Positions 33,938 to 42,075 are shown, counted from the first letter of the stretch. The stretch is DNA of 64,000 nt from Succinatimonas sp. CAG:777 (GCA_000431835.1 HF987947.1:1-64000); one strand, 5' to 3'. Program-made: numbers and translations. Notes: generated by a model not told the origin, from the letters alone.

Positions 33938-34504
33938 ATGAAAATTAAACACTACAAATCTAACCTAAAAAAGCGCCCGAAACATAAGACAGCAAAATTA
34001 CTAAAACTCTTATTCATATCTGTGCTGTCTATATATGTATTCACCTTGTTACCAAGTATTCTCAATCTGTGGATAAATATTTCTTCATCTATACCCTATG
34101 GTGTATATAAAAGAGTAGACAAATATCCACAAAAAGAAGATTACATCTTGTTTTGCCTTGAGGATGAGCTTGCCAAAGTCAGTGTAGAAAGACGGTACAC
34201 AACAACAGGTAATTGCTCTTTTCAATCAGCTCCCATAGGAAAAAAAGTTGTTGCTGCGCAAGGTGATCTTGTAAAGATAAGCAAAGATGGAATTGAGGTT
34301 AATGGAAAGTTACTTTCAAACACTAGACCTTCAACTTATGACTTGTTAGAGCGCAAGATGCCTGAATATAGCATGTATAGATATCTTGATAACAGTGAAT
34401 TTATAGTAGCATCAACAAAAGAGAATTCTTATGACAGCAGATATTTTGGGATCGTAAGAGGAGAACAGATAAAAGGAGTGATTGAAATGATAATCCCGTC
34501 ATAA
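33938..34504 (+). CDS. Orphan TraF-like S26 family signal peptidase
   Basis: A 188-residue protein with one membrane segment (about residues 21-45). NISSSIPYGVYKRV follows, where Ser51 is the likely catalytic serine of TraF-type S26 peptidases (pattern N-x-S-x-S-x-P-x-G). A lysine in APIGKKVVAAQGD (near residue 100) is the likely general base, and a late NSYDSRYFGIV matches the DSR(Y)FG box. TraF normally matures conjugative pilin within plasmid transfer operons; no conjugation gene is near. GGAGG lies four bases before ATG 33938, so I prefer it over the in-frame ATG at 33920. Its substrate is unknown. Confidence 0.75.
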   Translation: MKIKHYKSNLKKRPKHKTAKLLKLLFISVLSIYVFTLLPSILNLWINISSSIPYGVYKRVDKYPQKEDYILFCLEDELAKVSVERRYTTTGNCSFQSAPIGKKVVAAQGDLVKISKDGIEVNGKLLSNTRPSTYDLLERKMPEYSMYRYLDNSEFIVASTKENSYDSRYFGIVRGEQIKGVIEMIIPS

Positions 34505-34515
34505 AGACGGGATTA
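34491..34515. terminator. Hairpin between the peptidase gene and fabF
   Basis: TAATCCCGTC / GACGGGATTA is a perfect 10-bp stem with a 5-nt loop. It overlaps the last codons and stop of the peptidase gene and faces the convergent fabF. Confidence 0.65.
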
Positions 34516-34538
34516 AAAGCGATATAACAGACTAAAGA

Positions 34539-35789
34539 TTAATCATCAACACGCTTGAATAGTAATGAGCCGTTTGTGCCACCGAAACCGAAGTTATTTG
34601 ACATAGCGTACTCAATATCATGTTTCTGAGCTGTACCAGGAACAAGATTAAAATCACCAACTTCATCCTCAGGATTCTGAAGATTGATAGTAGGAGGACA
34701 AATCTGATCCTTGATTGACATAACGGTAATAACAGCCTCAATAGCACCAGCAGCACCTAATAAGTGACCGGTCATTGACTTTGTTGAGCTCATGCAGCAG
34801 TTCTTAGGTGCATCACCAAAGATACTCTTAACAGCACGTAACTCTGATAAGTCACCAACTGAAGTTGAAGTACCGTGAGCGTTGATATAATTAACCTGCT
34901 CTGGTTTTACACCAGCATCCTTCAATGCGTGTACCATTGAACGAGCTGCACCTTCACCTTCTGAAGGAGTTGCAGTCATATGATAAGCATCACCTGACAT
35001 ACCAAAGCCAACTAATTCAGCGTAAATCTTAGCACCACGTGCCTTTGCGTGCTCGTACTCTTCAAGGACTAATACACCAGAACCGTCGCCTAATACGAAT
35101 CCATCACGATCCTTATCCCAAGGACGAGATGCGTGCTCAGGATCATCGTTACGATGTGATAGAGCCTTCATAGCAGCGAAACCGCCGATACCCATAGGTG
35201 TAGAAGCCTTTTCAGCACCACCACAAATCATTACATCAGCATCACCGTAAGCAACTAAGCGAGCTGATAAACCAATAGCATGAGTACCAGTAGCACAAGC
35301 TGTTACAGTTGATAAGTTAGGACCACGAAGGCCTTTCATGATAGATAGCTGACCTGAAACCATGTTAATAATGGTTGATGGTACGAAGAATGGGCTGATA
35401 CCGTGTGGACCACGAGCAGCAAGACCATTGATATTTTTCTCAATTAAGGTCAAGCCACCAATACCAGAACCAATCATGGTTCCGATTCTATCGCGGTTCT
35501 GATCATTGATTTCTAGACCAGAATCATTGATAGCCATGATACCTGCAGCGATGCCGTACTGGATGAATAAATCCATCTTACGCTCATCTTTACGAGCAAT
35601 GCCCCACTGTTCAGCATTAAAATCTTTAACAAGACCAGCGATTTTAACTGTGAAATCTGAAGTATCAAAGTGATCTATAGTGCCGATACCGCTTTTACCA
35701 GCTAATAGGTTCTTCCATGATTCTTCAAGTGTACCGCCTACTGGGCTTAGCATGCCCATACCGGTAACTACAACCCTACGTAATTGCAC
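34539..35789 (-). CDS. fabF: Beta-ketoacyl-ACP synthase II
   Basis: Elongating condensing enzyme of type II fatty-acid synthesis. The 416-residue protein has the active-site Cys in TACATGTHAIG near residue 165, His in INAHGTSTSVGD near residue 305 and His in SMTGHLLGAAGA near residue 341. A GFGGTNGSL glycine loop is at the C-terminus. It follows acpP, the conserved order, but several hairpins separate the two. Confidence 0.97.
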   Translation of the reverse strand: MQLRRVVVTGMGMLSPVGGTLEESWKNLLAGKSGIGTIDHFDTSDFTVKIAGLVKDFNAEQWGIARKDERKMDLFIQYGIAAGIMAINDSGLEINDQNRDRIGTMIGSGIGGLTLIEKNINGLAARGPHGISPFFVPSTIINMVSGQLSIMKGLRGPNLSTVTACATGTHAIGLSARLVAYGDADVMICGGAEKASTPMGIGGFAAMKALSHRNDDPEHASRPWDKDRDGFVLGDGSGVLVLEEYEHAKARGAKIYAELVGFGMSGDAYHMTATPSEGEGAARSMVHALKDAGVKPEQVNYINAHGTSTSVGDLSELRAVKSIFGDAPKNCCMSSTKSMTGHLLGAAGAIEAVITVMSIKDQICPPTINLQNPEDEVGDFNLVPGTAQKHDIEYAMSNNFGFGGTNGSLLFKRVDD

Positions 35790-35823
35790 CGTTGGATCTC
35801 CGTAAATGTTTTTGAAAAAAGAA

Positions 35824-35844
35824 TGGAGATGAAATTCATCTCCA
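35824..35844 (-). terminator. Hairpin with T-run between acpP and fabF
   Basis: TGGAGATGAA / TTCATCTCCA forms a 10-bp stem with a single-base loop (in practice a 9-bp or shorter stem). On the minus strand it is followed by TTCTTTTTT. It lies just before fabF and probably lowers fabF expression relative to acpP. Confidence 0.7.
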
Positions 35845-35866
35845 GTCTATTTAATAAATAACAGAA

Positions 35867-35912
35867 GATGGGATCCCCATCCCTATTGATGGATAATAAC
35901 TAAAAGTTATTA
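35867..35912 (-). repeat. Two further hairpins directly after acpP
   Basis: TAATAACT/AGTTATTA (35894-35912) includes the acpP stop codon, and GATGGG/CCCATC (35867-35881) follows. With the hairpin at 35824 they make three stems in 90 nt. They could protect the acpP 3' end after processing. Confidence 0.5.
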
Positions 35913-36152
35913 TTCCTTGTGATTGGTAATGTAATCAATAGCAGCCTGAACAGTATTGATCTTCTCTGCTTCCTCATCAGGAATATCAGTACCAAACTCT
36001 TCCTCTAAAGCCATAACTAGCTCTACAGTGTCCAGTGAGTCAGCGCCTAAATCATCTACGAAAGATGCCTCAGGTACAACATCTTCAGGCTTAACGCCTA
36101 ACATGTCTACGATAATCTTCTTTACGCGCTCTTCAATATTGCTGTTGCTCAT
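35910..36152 (-). CDS. acpP: Acyl carrier protein
   Basis: Small acidic carrier of growing acyl chains. The 80-residue protein has the phosphopantetheine attachment motif DDLGADSLDTVELVMALEEE with the modified Ser near residue 40. It ends with AIDYITNHKE. It lies between fabG and fabF with a 224-nt upstream gap that seems to carry its own promoter. Confidence 0.98.
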   Translation of the reverse strand: MSNSNIEERVKKIIVDMLGVKPEDVVPEASFVDDLGADSLDTVELVMALEEEFGTDIPDEEAEKINTVQAAIDYITNHKE

Positions 36153-36205
36153 TTCTTTCCTTGATCAGACTGCAAAATGCAGATACTGTCCTATTCAAAT
36201 TAAAA

Positions 36206-36228
36206 GGGCCTGCCCAATGCTAGGTCCC
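36206..36228 (-). promoter_or_regulatory. Leader hairpin of acpP (possible attenuator)
   Basis: On the minus strand GGGACCT and AGGCCC pair (6 bp with one bulge) and are followed by TTTTAATTT, terminator-like, about 50 nt before acpP. It lies downstream of the probable acpP promoter. Confidence 0.45.
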
Positions 36229-36244
36229 AAACAAACTTGAGCTA

Positions 36245-36250
36245 ATTATA
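36245..36250 (-). promoter_or_regulatory. Probable -10 element of acpP
   Basis: The minus strand reads TATAAT within CATATATAATTAG; the expected start of transcription is near 36238, about 86 nt before acpP. No clear -35 hexamer is seen at the right distance. Confidence 0.45.
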
Positions 36251-36340
36251 TATGTTTTCTTTCAGTTTTGGTAGTAAATTATGCTTATATTTACAATAAA
36301 AAGTGACAGATCACATTATTAGCACAAAATTTAGTAAATA

Positions 36341-36369
36341 TGACCATAACTGATACCCAATTATGGTCA
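36341..36369 (-). terminator. Hairpin after fabG
   Basis: TGACCATAA / TTATGGTCA is a perfect 9-bp stem with an 11-nt loop, 7 nt past the fabG stop. Only a weak T-rich tail follows on the minus strand. It separates fabHDG from the acpP promoter region. Confidence 0.6.
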
Positions 36370-36376
36370 CTAAAAA

Positions 36377-37123
36377 TTAGTTGCAGTGTAAACCACCATT
36401 TACATCAATAGTAGAACCAGTGATGTATGATGCCATATCTGAAGCTAAGAAAACTGCTGAAGCTGCAATATCATCAGCTGTTGCTGCTCTCTTTAAAGGA
36501 ATGGTGTTTGTCCAAGCCTTTAACTGCTCTTCATTTAATGCAGCAGTCATATCTGTTGCAACAAAACCTGGAGCAATACAGTTTACAGTAATTCCACGAG
36601 AACCAACTTCTTTAGCTAATGATTTGCTAAAACCGATTAAACCGGCCTTAGCAGCTGAGTAGTTACACTGACCTGCATTACCATCCTGGCCTACGATTGA
36701 AGCGATGTTGATAATTCTACCAGCACGCTTTTTCATCATAGGAGTTACACATAACTTAGATAACTGTACGCAAGCGAATAAGTTGCACTGTAAAACATCA
36801 TTCCAGTCATTGTCCTTCATTCTCATGAAAAGACCATCTCTGGTAATACCAGCATTGTTAATTAAAACATCTGGGCAAGTACCAGCTTCTGCAACAACAG
36901 CATTGAAGCAATCTTCAACAGACTGCTTATCTAATGAGTTCATTACAAAGCCTTTACCGTGACCATTTAAGTACTCAGTAATACCCTGTGCACCATTTTC
37001 AGAGGTTGCTGTACCGTATACTGTTGCACCTAACTGCTCAAAATTCTGAGCAATAGCTTTACCGATACCACGGCTAGCACCAGTTACGAAAACAACTTTG
37101 CCTTTAAAATCTAAAATAAACAT
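36377..37123 (-). CDS. fabG: 3-oxoacyl-ACP reductase
   Basis: NADPH-dependent reductase of the fatty-acid elongation cycle. The 248-residue short-chain dehydrogenase has VTGASRGIGKAIA (cofactor loop) near residue 14, NNAGITRDGL near residue 88, catalytic Ser in NIASIVGQDG, YSAAKAG (Tyr/Lys) near residue 153, and CIAPGFVATDM. It starts 12 nt after fabD and is probably co-transcribed with it. Confidence 0.97.
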   Translation of the reverse strand: MFILDFKGKVVFVTGASRGIGKAIAQNFEQLGATVYGTATSENGAQGITEYLNGHGKGFVMNSLDKQSVEDCFNAVVAEAGTCPDVLINNAGITRDGLFMRMKDNDWNDVLQCNLFACVQLSKLCVTPMMKKRAGRIINIASIVGQDGNAGQCNYSAAKAGLIGFSKSLAKEVGSRGITVNCIAPGFVATDMTAALNEEQLKAWTNTIPLKRAATADDIAASAVFLASDMASYITGSTIDVNGGLHCN

Positions 37124-37135
37124 GTCTTCTTACCT

Positions 37136-38068
37136 TTAACCTAATTCTTCTAATGCCTTTGCTAAAGTAGCTTCGTTGCATACATTAGCTGTACCTAGAG
37201 ATCTGTCGATTCTACGAGCAAGACCGCTTAAAACTTTATTAGGACCAACTTCAACTAAAGCCTCAACACCTTCTGCCTTTAAAGCCTGTACAGTCTCAAC
37301 CCAACGTACTGGCTGAGTTAACTGTTTTACTAGAGCATCTATGATGTCAGATGCTTTTACAACAGGCTTTGCATATGCATTTGCAAATACAGGGATCTGT
37401 GCATCTTTTACATTGATCTCTTTTAGAGCTGCTTCTAATCTGTCAGCAGCAGGTTGCATTAGAGGACAGTGAGATGGAGCAGATACTGCTAAAGGTACAA
37501 CTCTTTTTGCACCTAAAGTTGTAAATTCAGCACAAGCCTTATCAACAGCTTCTTTATTACCTGAAATTACAACCTGACCTGGAGTATTGAAATTCGCTGC
37601 CCAAACTTTGAATTTATCATCAGATACTTTCTTGCAGGCATCAATGATAACTTGATCTTCTAAACCTAAAATTGCAGCCATAGCGCCAACGCCAGCAGGA
37701 ACAGCTTCCTGCATTGCTTGACCGCGCAGTCTCACTAACTTAACAGCATCTTTAAAATCAATAGCACCAGCTGCAACTAATGCACTGTACTCGCCTAATG
37801 AGTGACCAGCTAAAGCTGCTGGTTTTTCAGCCTTTGACATTAAAACTCTAAATGCTGCAACAGATGCAGTTAAAATAGCAGGTTGAGTTACTTCAGTCTT
37901 ATTTAACTCAGCCTCAGGGCCATTTAAAGTGATGTTTTTCAAATCATAGCCTAATGCTTCATTAGCCTCAGAATAAGTTTTTGCAACAATTTCATTGTCC
38001 ATGAAATCTGCAAACATACCTACACTCTGGGATCCCTGACCAGGAAATACAGCTGCATATTTTTTCAT
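37136..38068 (-). CDS. fabD: Malonyl-CoA-ACP transacylase
   Basis: Loads malonyl groups on ACP. The 310-residue protein has the FPGQGSQSVGM start, the active-site serine in LAGHSLGEYSALVAAG near residue 92, and His in SAPSHCPLM near residue 202. GPNKVLSGLARR is near the end. AGGAGATAAAT precedes the ATG. It lies in the conserved order plsX-fabH-fabD-fabG. Confidence 0.97.
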   Translation of the reverse strand: MKKYAAVFPGQGSQSVGMFADFMDNEIVAKTYSEANEALGYDLKNITLNGPEAELNKTEVTQPAILTASVAAFRVLMSKAEKPAALAGHSLGEYSALVAAGAIDFKDAVKLVRLRGQAMQEAVPAGVGAMAAILGLEDQVIIDACKKVSDDKFKVWAANFNTPGQVVISGNKEAVDKACAEFTTLGAKRVVPLAVSAPSHCPLMQPAADRLEAALKEINVKDAQIPVFANAYAKPVVKASDIIDALVKQLTQPVRWVETVQALKAEGVEALVEVGPNKVLSGLARRIDRSLGTANVCNEATLAKALEELG

Positions 38069-38121
38069 ATTTATCTCCTAAAAAAGCACAGTAGATTTCA
38101 CTGCACTTTTGATTGAAAAGA

Positions 38122-39078
38122 TTAGTAGCGGATAAGAGCAGAGCCCCAGGTAAAACCACCACCAAAAGACTCTAGTAACAGAACATCGCCACGCTTAATT
38201 CTGCCTGAACGGATACCTTCATCTAAAGCTAAGCCTACAGAAGGAGCTGAGGTATTACCCTGTTTATCTAGAGTAACGATAACTTGAGACATATCCATCT
38301 TTAACTTTCTTGCAGTAGCTGCAATAATTCTCAAGTTAGCCTGATGAGGGACTAAGAAATCAAGATCTTCAGCACTCATGTTACCTTTCTCTAAAGTTTT
38401 GGTCACAAGAGATGCTAAAACTGTAACTGCATGTTTGAATACATCATTACCTTTCATGTATAACCATGAACTGTTTGATGTGTCTTCACCACGCTTTGGA
38501 TATGCTAAAGAAAGTAATGGACCATACTTAGCATCTGCTGACATATGAACAGCAATGGTGCCTTCTGTCTCTGATTGGCCTAATACACAAGCAGCTGCAC
38601 CGTCACCAAATAGAACAATAGTAGTTCTGTCATTTGGATCACATGCTCTAGACATTAAGTCAGCTGCAACAACAAGAACTTTCTTAGCCTGACCTGACAT
38701 AATCATAGAATGAGCTAAGGCATAGCCATAGCTAAAGCCTGAACAAGCTGCTGCAAGATCAAAAGCAGGACAATCTGAAATTCCTATTAATCCAGAAATT
38801 TCACAAGCTGTTGAAGGGAAAGCATTCTGTGATGAGGTTGTAGCACAGATAACTAAATCAATCTCGCTAGGATCTGTATTAGCTGCTTCTAAGGCTCTAC
38901 GAGCAGCTATTGCGCCCATAGATGCAGCAGTTTCGTCAGGAGCAGCGATTCTTCTCTCGCTAATACCTGTACGTTCTAAAATCCATTCGTTTGATGTGTC
39001 TACCATACGCTCTAAATCAGCGTTGGTACGTATCTGTTCTGGCAAGTAACTGCCTGTTCCAAGAATTCTGGTAAACAA
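38122..39078 (-). CDS. fabH: Beta-ketoacyl-ACP synthase III
   Basis: Starts fatty-acid synthesis by condensing acetyl-CoA with malonyl-ACP. The 318-residue protein has the active-site Cys in DLAAACSGFSYGYAL near residue 113, His in VPHQANLRII near residue 246 and Asn in QGNTSAPSVG near residue 276. I chose TTG at 39078: GGAG lies six bases upstream and the protein then begins FTRILGTGSYLPEQ, exactly like E. coli FabH. An in-frame TTG at 39099 would add seven unconserved residues. Confidence 0.95.
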   Translation of the reverse strand: MFTRILGTGSYLPEQIRTNADLERMVDTSNEWILERTGISERRIAAPDETAASMGAIAARRALEAANTDPSEIDLVICATTSSQNAFPSTACEISGLIGISDCPAFDLAAACSGFSYGYALAHSMIMSGQAKKVLVVAADLMSRACDPNDRTTIVLFGDGAAACVLGQSETEGTIAVHMSADAKYGPLLSLAYPKRGEDTSNSSWLYMKGNDVFKHAVTVLASLVTKTLEKGNMSAEDLDFLVPHQANLRIIAATARKLKMDMSQVIVTLDKQGNTSAPSVGLALDEGIRSGRIKRGDVLLLESFGGGFTWGSALIRY

Positions 39079-39147
39079 TGAATTCTCCAAATAATGCAAT
39101 TAAACAATTTGTCTATTTTATACAAGATGAGGCTAAATTTCCATGAA

Positions 39148-40125
39148 CTAGACGGATTTTTTCAGCTCTTCCTTGATAGAATCAATAAGATTAAGCCTTG
39201 CAAGTTTGACTGTACCTGCCAGAGCCACAGCTACAGCTTCTTTACCTGCACTAGCATGGCTCTTAACAACTAAACCATCTACACCTAATAGTAGAGAACC
39301 GTTGTACTGCCAAGGAACTAGCCAATCAGGTCTTGCCAGCTTTGAAAAGAATTTTTTGATGCCAGATGCATTCAAGAATGCAGAAGCTACACCTTCAGCT
39401 GCCTTTAGTGCAACATTTCCGGTAAAGCCATCAGTTACAATTACATCTGCTTCATCTGTAAAGAGTTTGTCTGCTTCAACAAAACCGCAACAGTTGATGC
39501 GTTTTACCTGTTCTATAAGGTCACGTCCCTCTTTTACTAAAGGGTTACCTTTATTACGCTCAGATCCTACATTTAGCACACATACTCGAGGATGTTCCTC
39601 AGAATACATAACTTTATATGCAGCATTGCCTAATAGCGCAAAAGACAGAAGATCTTTACTCTTACTTTGGGCATTAGCGCCTAAGTCTAACATCAAAGAA
39701 TACTTCTCAGGACCAGCTGGAATTCTAGCGCATAAAGCAGGTCTCATGTTTTCTACAGTTCCCAGAATATGTCTTGATAAGGCTACCAAAGGACCTGTGC
39801 CGCCACTAGAAACAACAACATCAGCTTTCTTGTCACGTACAGCTTCAATAGCTTTACGCATTGCAGAATTGTAATAACCTTCTAAAACCTTGCGAGGGTC
39901 TTCATCTTGAGGAATACATTCTGGCGCTGAAAAAAAATCATAACGCTTAGCATCGATTTTTTCTTGAGACAAAGCTTGCTTAAGTTTTTGTCCACCATAG
40001 ACCAAAACTCTTAAGCTAGGATTCAAAACTAAAGCGAAACGAACGGCACTTGCAACGCTTCTAGCATCAACGTTATCACCACCGGTTCCATCTAAAGCTA
40101 CAGTTACTAAATTCTGATCCTGCAC
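39148..40125 (-). CDS. plsX: Phosphate acyltransferase PlsX
   Basis: Makes acyl-phosphate from acyl-ACP for phospholipid synthesis. The 325-residue protein has VALDGTGGDN at the start, VSSGGTGPLVALS near residue 98, MLDLGANAQSKS, and VTDGFTGNVALKAAEG near residue 222. The only plausible start is GTG 40125, since an in-frame TAA lies two codons upstream. There is no free Shine-Dalgarno sequence: the ten bases before the start are TTTTTAAATT, directly after a strong hairpin that ends the rpmF transcript. Confidence 0.94.
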   Translation of the reverse strand: MQDQNLVTVALDGTGGDNVDARSVASAVRFALVLNPSLRVLVYGGQKLKQALSQEKIDAKRYDFFSAPECIPQDEDPRKVLEGYYNSAMRKAIEAVRDKKADVVVSSGGTGPLVALSRHILGTVENMRPALCARIPAGPEKYSLMLDLGANAQSKSKDLLSFALLGNAAYKVMYSEEHPRVCVLNVGSERNKGNPLVKEGRDLIEQVKRINCCGFVEADKLFTDEADVIVTDGFTGNVALKAAEGVASAFLNASGIKKFFSKLARPDWLVPWQYNGSLLLGVDGLVVKSHASAGKEAVAVALAGTVKLARLNLIDSIKEELKKSV

Positions 40126-40135
40126 AATTTAAAAA

Positions 40136-40164
40136 GGGCGTAGCGAGACTTAGTCTCGACGCCC
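40136..40164 (-). terminator. Strong GC-rich terminator between rpmF and plsX
   Basis: GGGCG...CGAGAC pairs with GTCTCG...CGCCC around a 3-nt loop (11 bp plus a small internal loop), followed on the minus strand by TTTTT. It is a typical intrinsic terminator, yet it ends only ten bases before the plsX start codon, so it may act as an attenuator or translation control element. Confidence 0.85.
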
Positions 40165-40206
40165 TTCTCCATAAAATACTTAAAAAGAATTATTTGTTCT
40201 CACAAA

Positions 40207-40425
40207 TTATTTCTTTGATGCTAAGAACTCTTTCTTAGACATTAAAGGATTTGCTGGGGTAAGATTTAACTTCTCACCACGATAGTAACCGCCCTCGGTA
40301 ACATTGTGACGAATATGAACTTCTTCTGAAGTCTTATCTACTGATAATGCTAATGCTGATAAAGCATCGTGTGAACGACGCATGTCACGACGTGAACGGG
40401 ACTTATGGGTCTGCTGAACAGCCAT
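40207..40425 (-). CDS. rpmF: 50S ribosomal protein L32, with C-terminal extension
   Basis: Large-subunit ribosomal protein. The start MAVQQTHKSRSRRDMRRSHD and the later GGYYRGEK match L32. E. coli L32 has 57 residues; this one has 72, with an added tail NPLMSKKEFLASKK that has no counterpart I know in E. coli. GGAG precedes the ATG. It lies between yceD and plsX as in E. coli. Confidence 0.95.
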   Translation of the reverse strand: MAVQQTHKSRSRRDMRRSHDALSALALSVDKTSEEVHIRHNVTEGGYYRGEKLNLTPANPLMSKKEFLASKK

Positions 40426-40499
40426 GTTTTTGTCTCCTAAATATTACTACTTTTGCGGAGATCAATAACCCCGCTAACTTTATTTATTAACCAACTGCA

Positions 40500-40514
40500 G
40501 CCACAGTCTGTGGC
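40500..40514 (-). repeat. Short hairpin in the rpmF leader
   Basis: GCCACAG-T-CTGTGGC, a 7-bp near-palindrome, lies a few bases downstream of the predicted rpmF transcription start. It could be a regulator site or leader structure. Confidence 0.4.
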
Positions 40515-40526
40515 ACTAATCGCGGT

Positions 40527-40555
40527 ATTATACTGATAATGATTTACCATTTCAA
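40527..40555 (-). promoter_or_regulatory. Strong sigma-70 promoter for rpmF
   Basis: The minus strand reads TTGAAA, 17 bases, TATAAT: a perfect -10 and near-perfect -35 with ideal spacing. The start site would be near 40520, giving an rpmF leader of about 95 nt. It lies between yceD and rpmF. Confidence 0.85.
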
Positions 40556-40654
40556 GCAAAAATTGAACATTCAAAACATTAATAGCCATGTTCAAGCTAT
40601 ACCGCAATCCGTAATGCAATCAACTAATTAATAAGATTCTATTAATTGACCTTA

Positions 40655-41191
40655 TTAATTTCCTTTTAATTGATCTTTTAGTGATGCTAACTTTGCAAAT
40701 GGGTTATCATCATCGCTTTTTTCAATTTTACCAAAAGACCAATCACTATCCTGAAATACACAATTTTCATCACCTTCATCATGAGAAGTAATGTATGGTA
40801 TTTCAAGTAACAGACAATCTTCTAAAAAGTTTAAAAGATTAAAGGAGCCATCCTCGTTAAGTTCAACGATATCCAACTTTTCATCAATCTTTAAGCTCTT
40901 AGCTTTCTGCTCATCACAGGTTGAGAGGAAAGAACTTTCTAAATCTTTATCAAATTCTTTTTGGCATCTTTGGCAGATGAAAGTTACATTTGCCTTAATG
41001 GTTCCTTCAATGGTTCTTAACCCCTGCATATCAACATAGAATTTGAAGTCTGCCTGAACAGGACCATTTACTCTTACACAGGCGCCCTGTAGTCTTTTCA
41101 GGTTCTCAGGATCAATTTTGGTACTGTAACTAGACTCTTGAGAAGCTAGCTTGTCAAAATTAACATTTTCTGTAAATGACAAATCTGTCAT
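40655..41191 (-). CDS. yceD: YceD family (DUF177) protein
   Basis: A 178-residue protein of the YceD/DUF177 family, almost always upstream of rpmF; in plants and bacteria it is linked to 23S rRNA accumulation. It has a CQRCQKEF cysteine pair near residue 67, ETSFLST-like SSFLSTCDEQ near residue 80, and a DCLLLEIPYI segment near residue 124 typical of the family. The C-terminus ends NPFAKLASLKDQLKGN. The ATG at 41191 has AGGAG ten bases upstream. The strong internal promoter of rpmF follows it. Confidence 0.9.
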   Translation of the reverse strand: MTDLSFTENVNFDKLASQESSYSTKIDPENLKRLQGACVRVNGPVQADFKFYVDMQGLRTIEGTIKANVTFICQRCQKEFDKDLESSFLSTCDEQKAKSLKIDEKLDIVELNEDGSFNLLNFLEDCLLLEIPYITSHDEGDENCVFQDSDWSFGKIEKSDDDNPFAKLASLKDQLKGN

Positions 41192-41227
41192 ATATTCGTA
41201 TCTCCTGACCTTTATTTTCAAATTTTG

Positions 41228-41247
41228 CGATACAAGTTTCGATACAA
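41228..41247. promoter_or_regulatory. Direct repeat CGATACAA between divergent yceD and exported-protein gene
   Basis: Two exact copies of CGATACAA with a 12-bp period lie in the 120-bp divergent gap, close to a TATATT that could be a -10 for the plus-strand gene. One-turn spacing suits cooperative binding of a regulator. Confidence 0.35.
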
Positions 41248-41311
41248 ACTATGTATATTGAACACAAAAGTATACACTAGTGTTATGTGTTTATCGAATT
41301 TTGGGTGCATT

Positions 41312-42013
41312 ATGTTTTCAAAGGCTCTCTTAAAAATCTGCATTACTACCTCTGTACTCTTAGGTGCAAGCTTTAGTTTTGCTGCTAATGCTTACACTCT
41401 TACTGAAAAGTTTGCTACAAAACACTATGCTTTATATGAGGTAATTTTAGGTAAAGGAGAAGTTTACGACAGTAGCTTAAAAAACATAATTGCAAATGAT
41501 GTTGCAAGAAAAGGTAAGTACCAGGCAACAGCCGCAATCTTTGATACAGGATCAAAAGGTTTGTCTGGCACCATCGCAGAACCTATGTTAGGTGTTATTA
41601 CTGCGGAGAACTATGCACAAAACGCAAGTTCTAACATCACCTTTGACGATAATGCTAAGCATGCTACCTATGCAGGTATCTATCTTACCTTCAAACAGTT
41701 CTCTACTTTGGCTGATAATAAGAATTTAAGTCAGCTTATCTCAGAGTTAGTTTCTTTTCCTCTTGTGATCTCTCAAGTTCCAATTGAAATGATCTCAAAG
41801 AACTATCGAGGAGAGCTGTTCTATACCACAGACAGCAGAGCTTTAATTTTCGATTTTGCTCCAATTGACAGTGTTTACTATACAAAAGCTCAGATGTCAA
41901 AAGTAAAGAAAGACTGCAAAGTTAATCTTCTTGCAATTGCTGATAGAACAGTAAACAGACTTCCTTTCTTTATAAGCGCTCATGGTGCTGTTAACGATAT
42001 TTTATGTAATTAG
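41312..42013 (+). CDS. Exported protein of unknown function
   Basis: I do not recognise this 233-residue protein. It begins with a clear signal peptide (MFSKALLKICITTSVLLGAS, cleavage likely after FAANA near residue 26), so it should be periplasmic or outer-membrane attached. The mature part has no membrane segment, and has two late cysteines (in KKDCKV and the last residues DILCN) that could form a disulfide. The frame is open further upstream (to 41225) but the signal peptide sets the start at 41312; only a weak GGGTG precedes it. It sits where yceF lies in E. coli, between yceD and the rluC pair, on the opposite strand. Confidence 0.7.
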   Translation: MFSKALLKICITTSVLLGASFSFAANAYTLTEKFATKHYALYEVILGKGEVYDSSLKNIIANDVARKGKYQATAAIFDTGSKGLSGTIAEPMLGVITAENYAQNASSNITFDDNAKHATYAGIYLTFKQFSTLADNKNLSQLISELVSFPLVISQVPIEMISKNYRGELFYTTDSRALIFDFAPIDSVYYTKAQMSKVKKDCKVNLLAIADRTVNRLPFFISAHGAVNDILCN

Positions 42014-42026
42014 TTGAATAACATGT

Positions 42027-42056
42027 AAAAAGCAGATCTAAAAGATATGCTTTTTT
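42027..42056. terminator. Terminator between the exported-protein and HAD genes
   Basis: AAAAAGCA and TGCTTTTTT flank an inner ATC/GAT pair, with a T-run on the plus strand and A-run complement on the other. It can serve both convergent genes. Confidence 0.75.
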
Positions 42057-42075
42057 GTTTTTGTAGGAGTTTACG

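Noticed and set aside
40437..40619. Short minus-strand frame between rpmF and yceD
   Set aside because: It lies over the strong rpmF promoter and leader; no family similarity.
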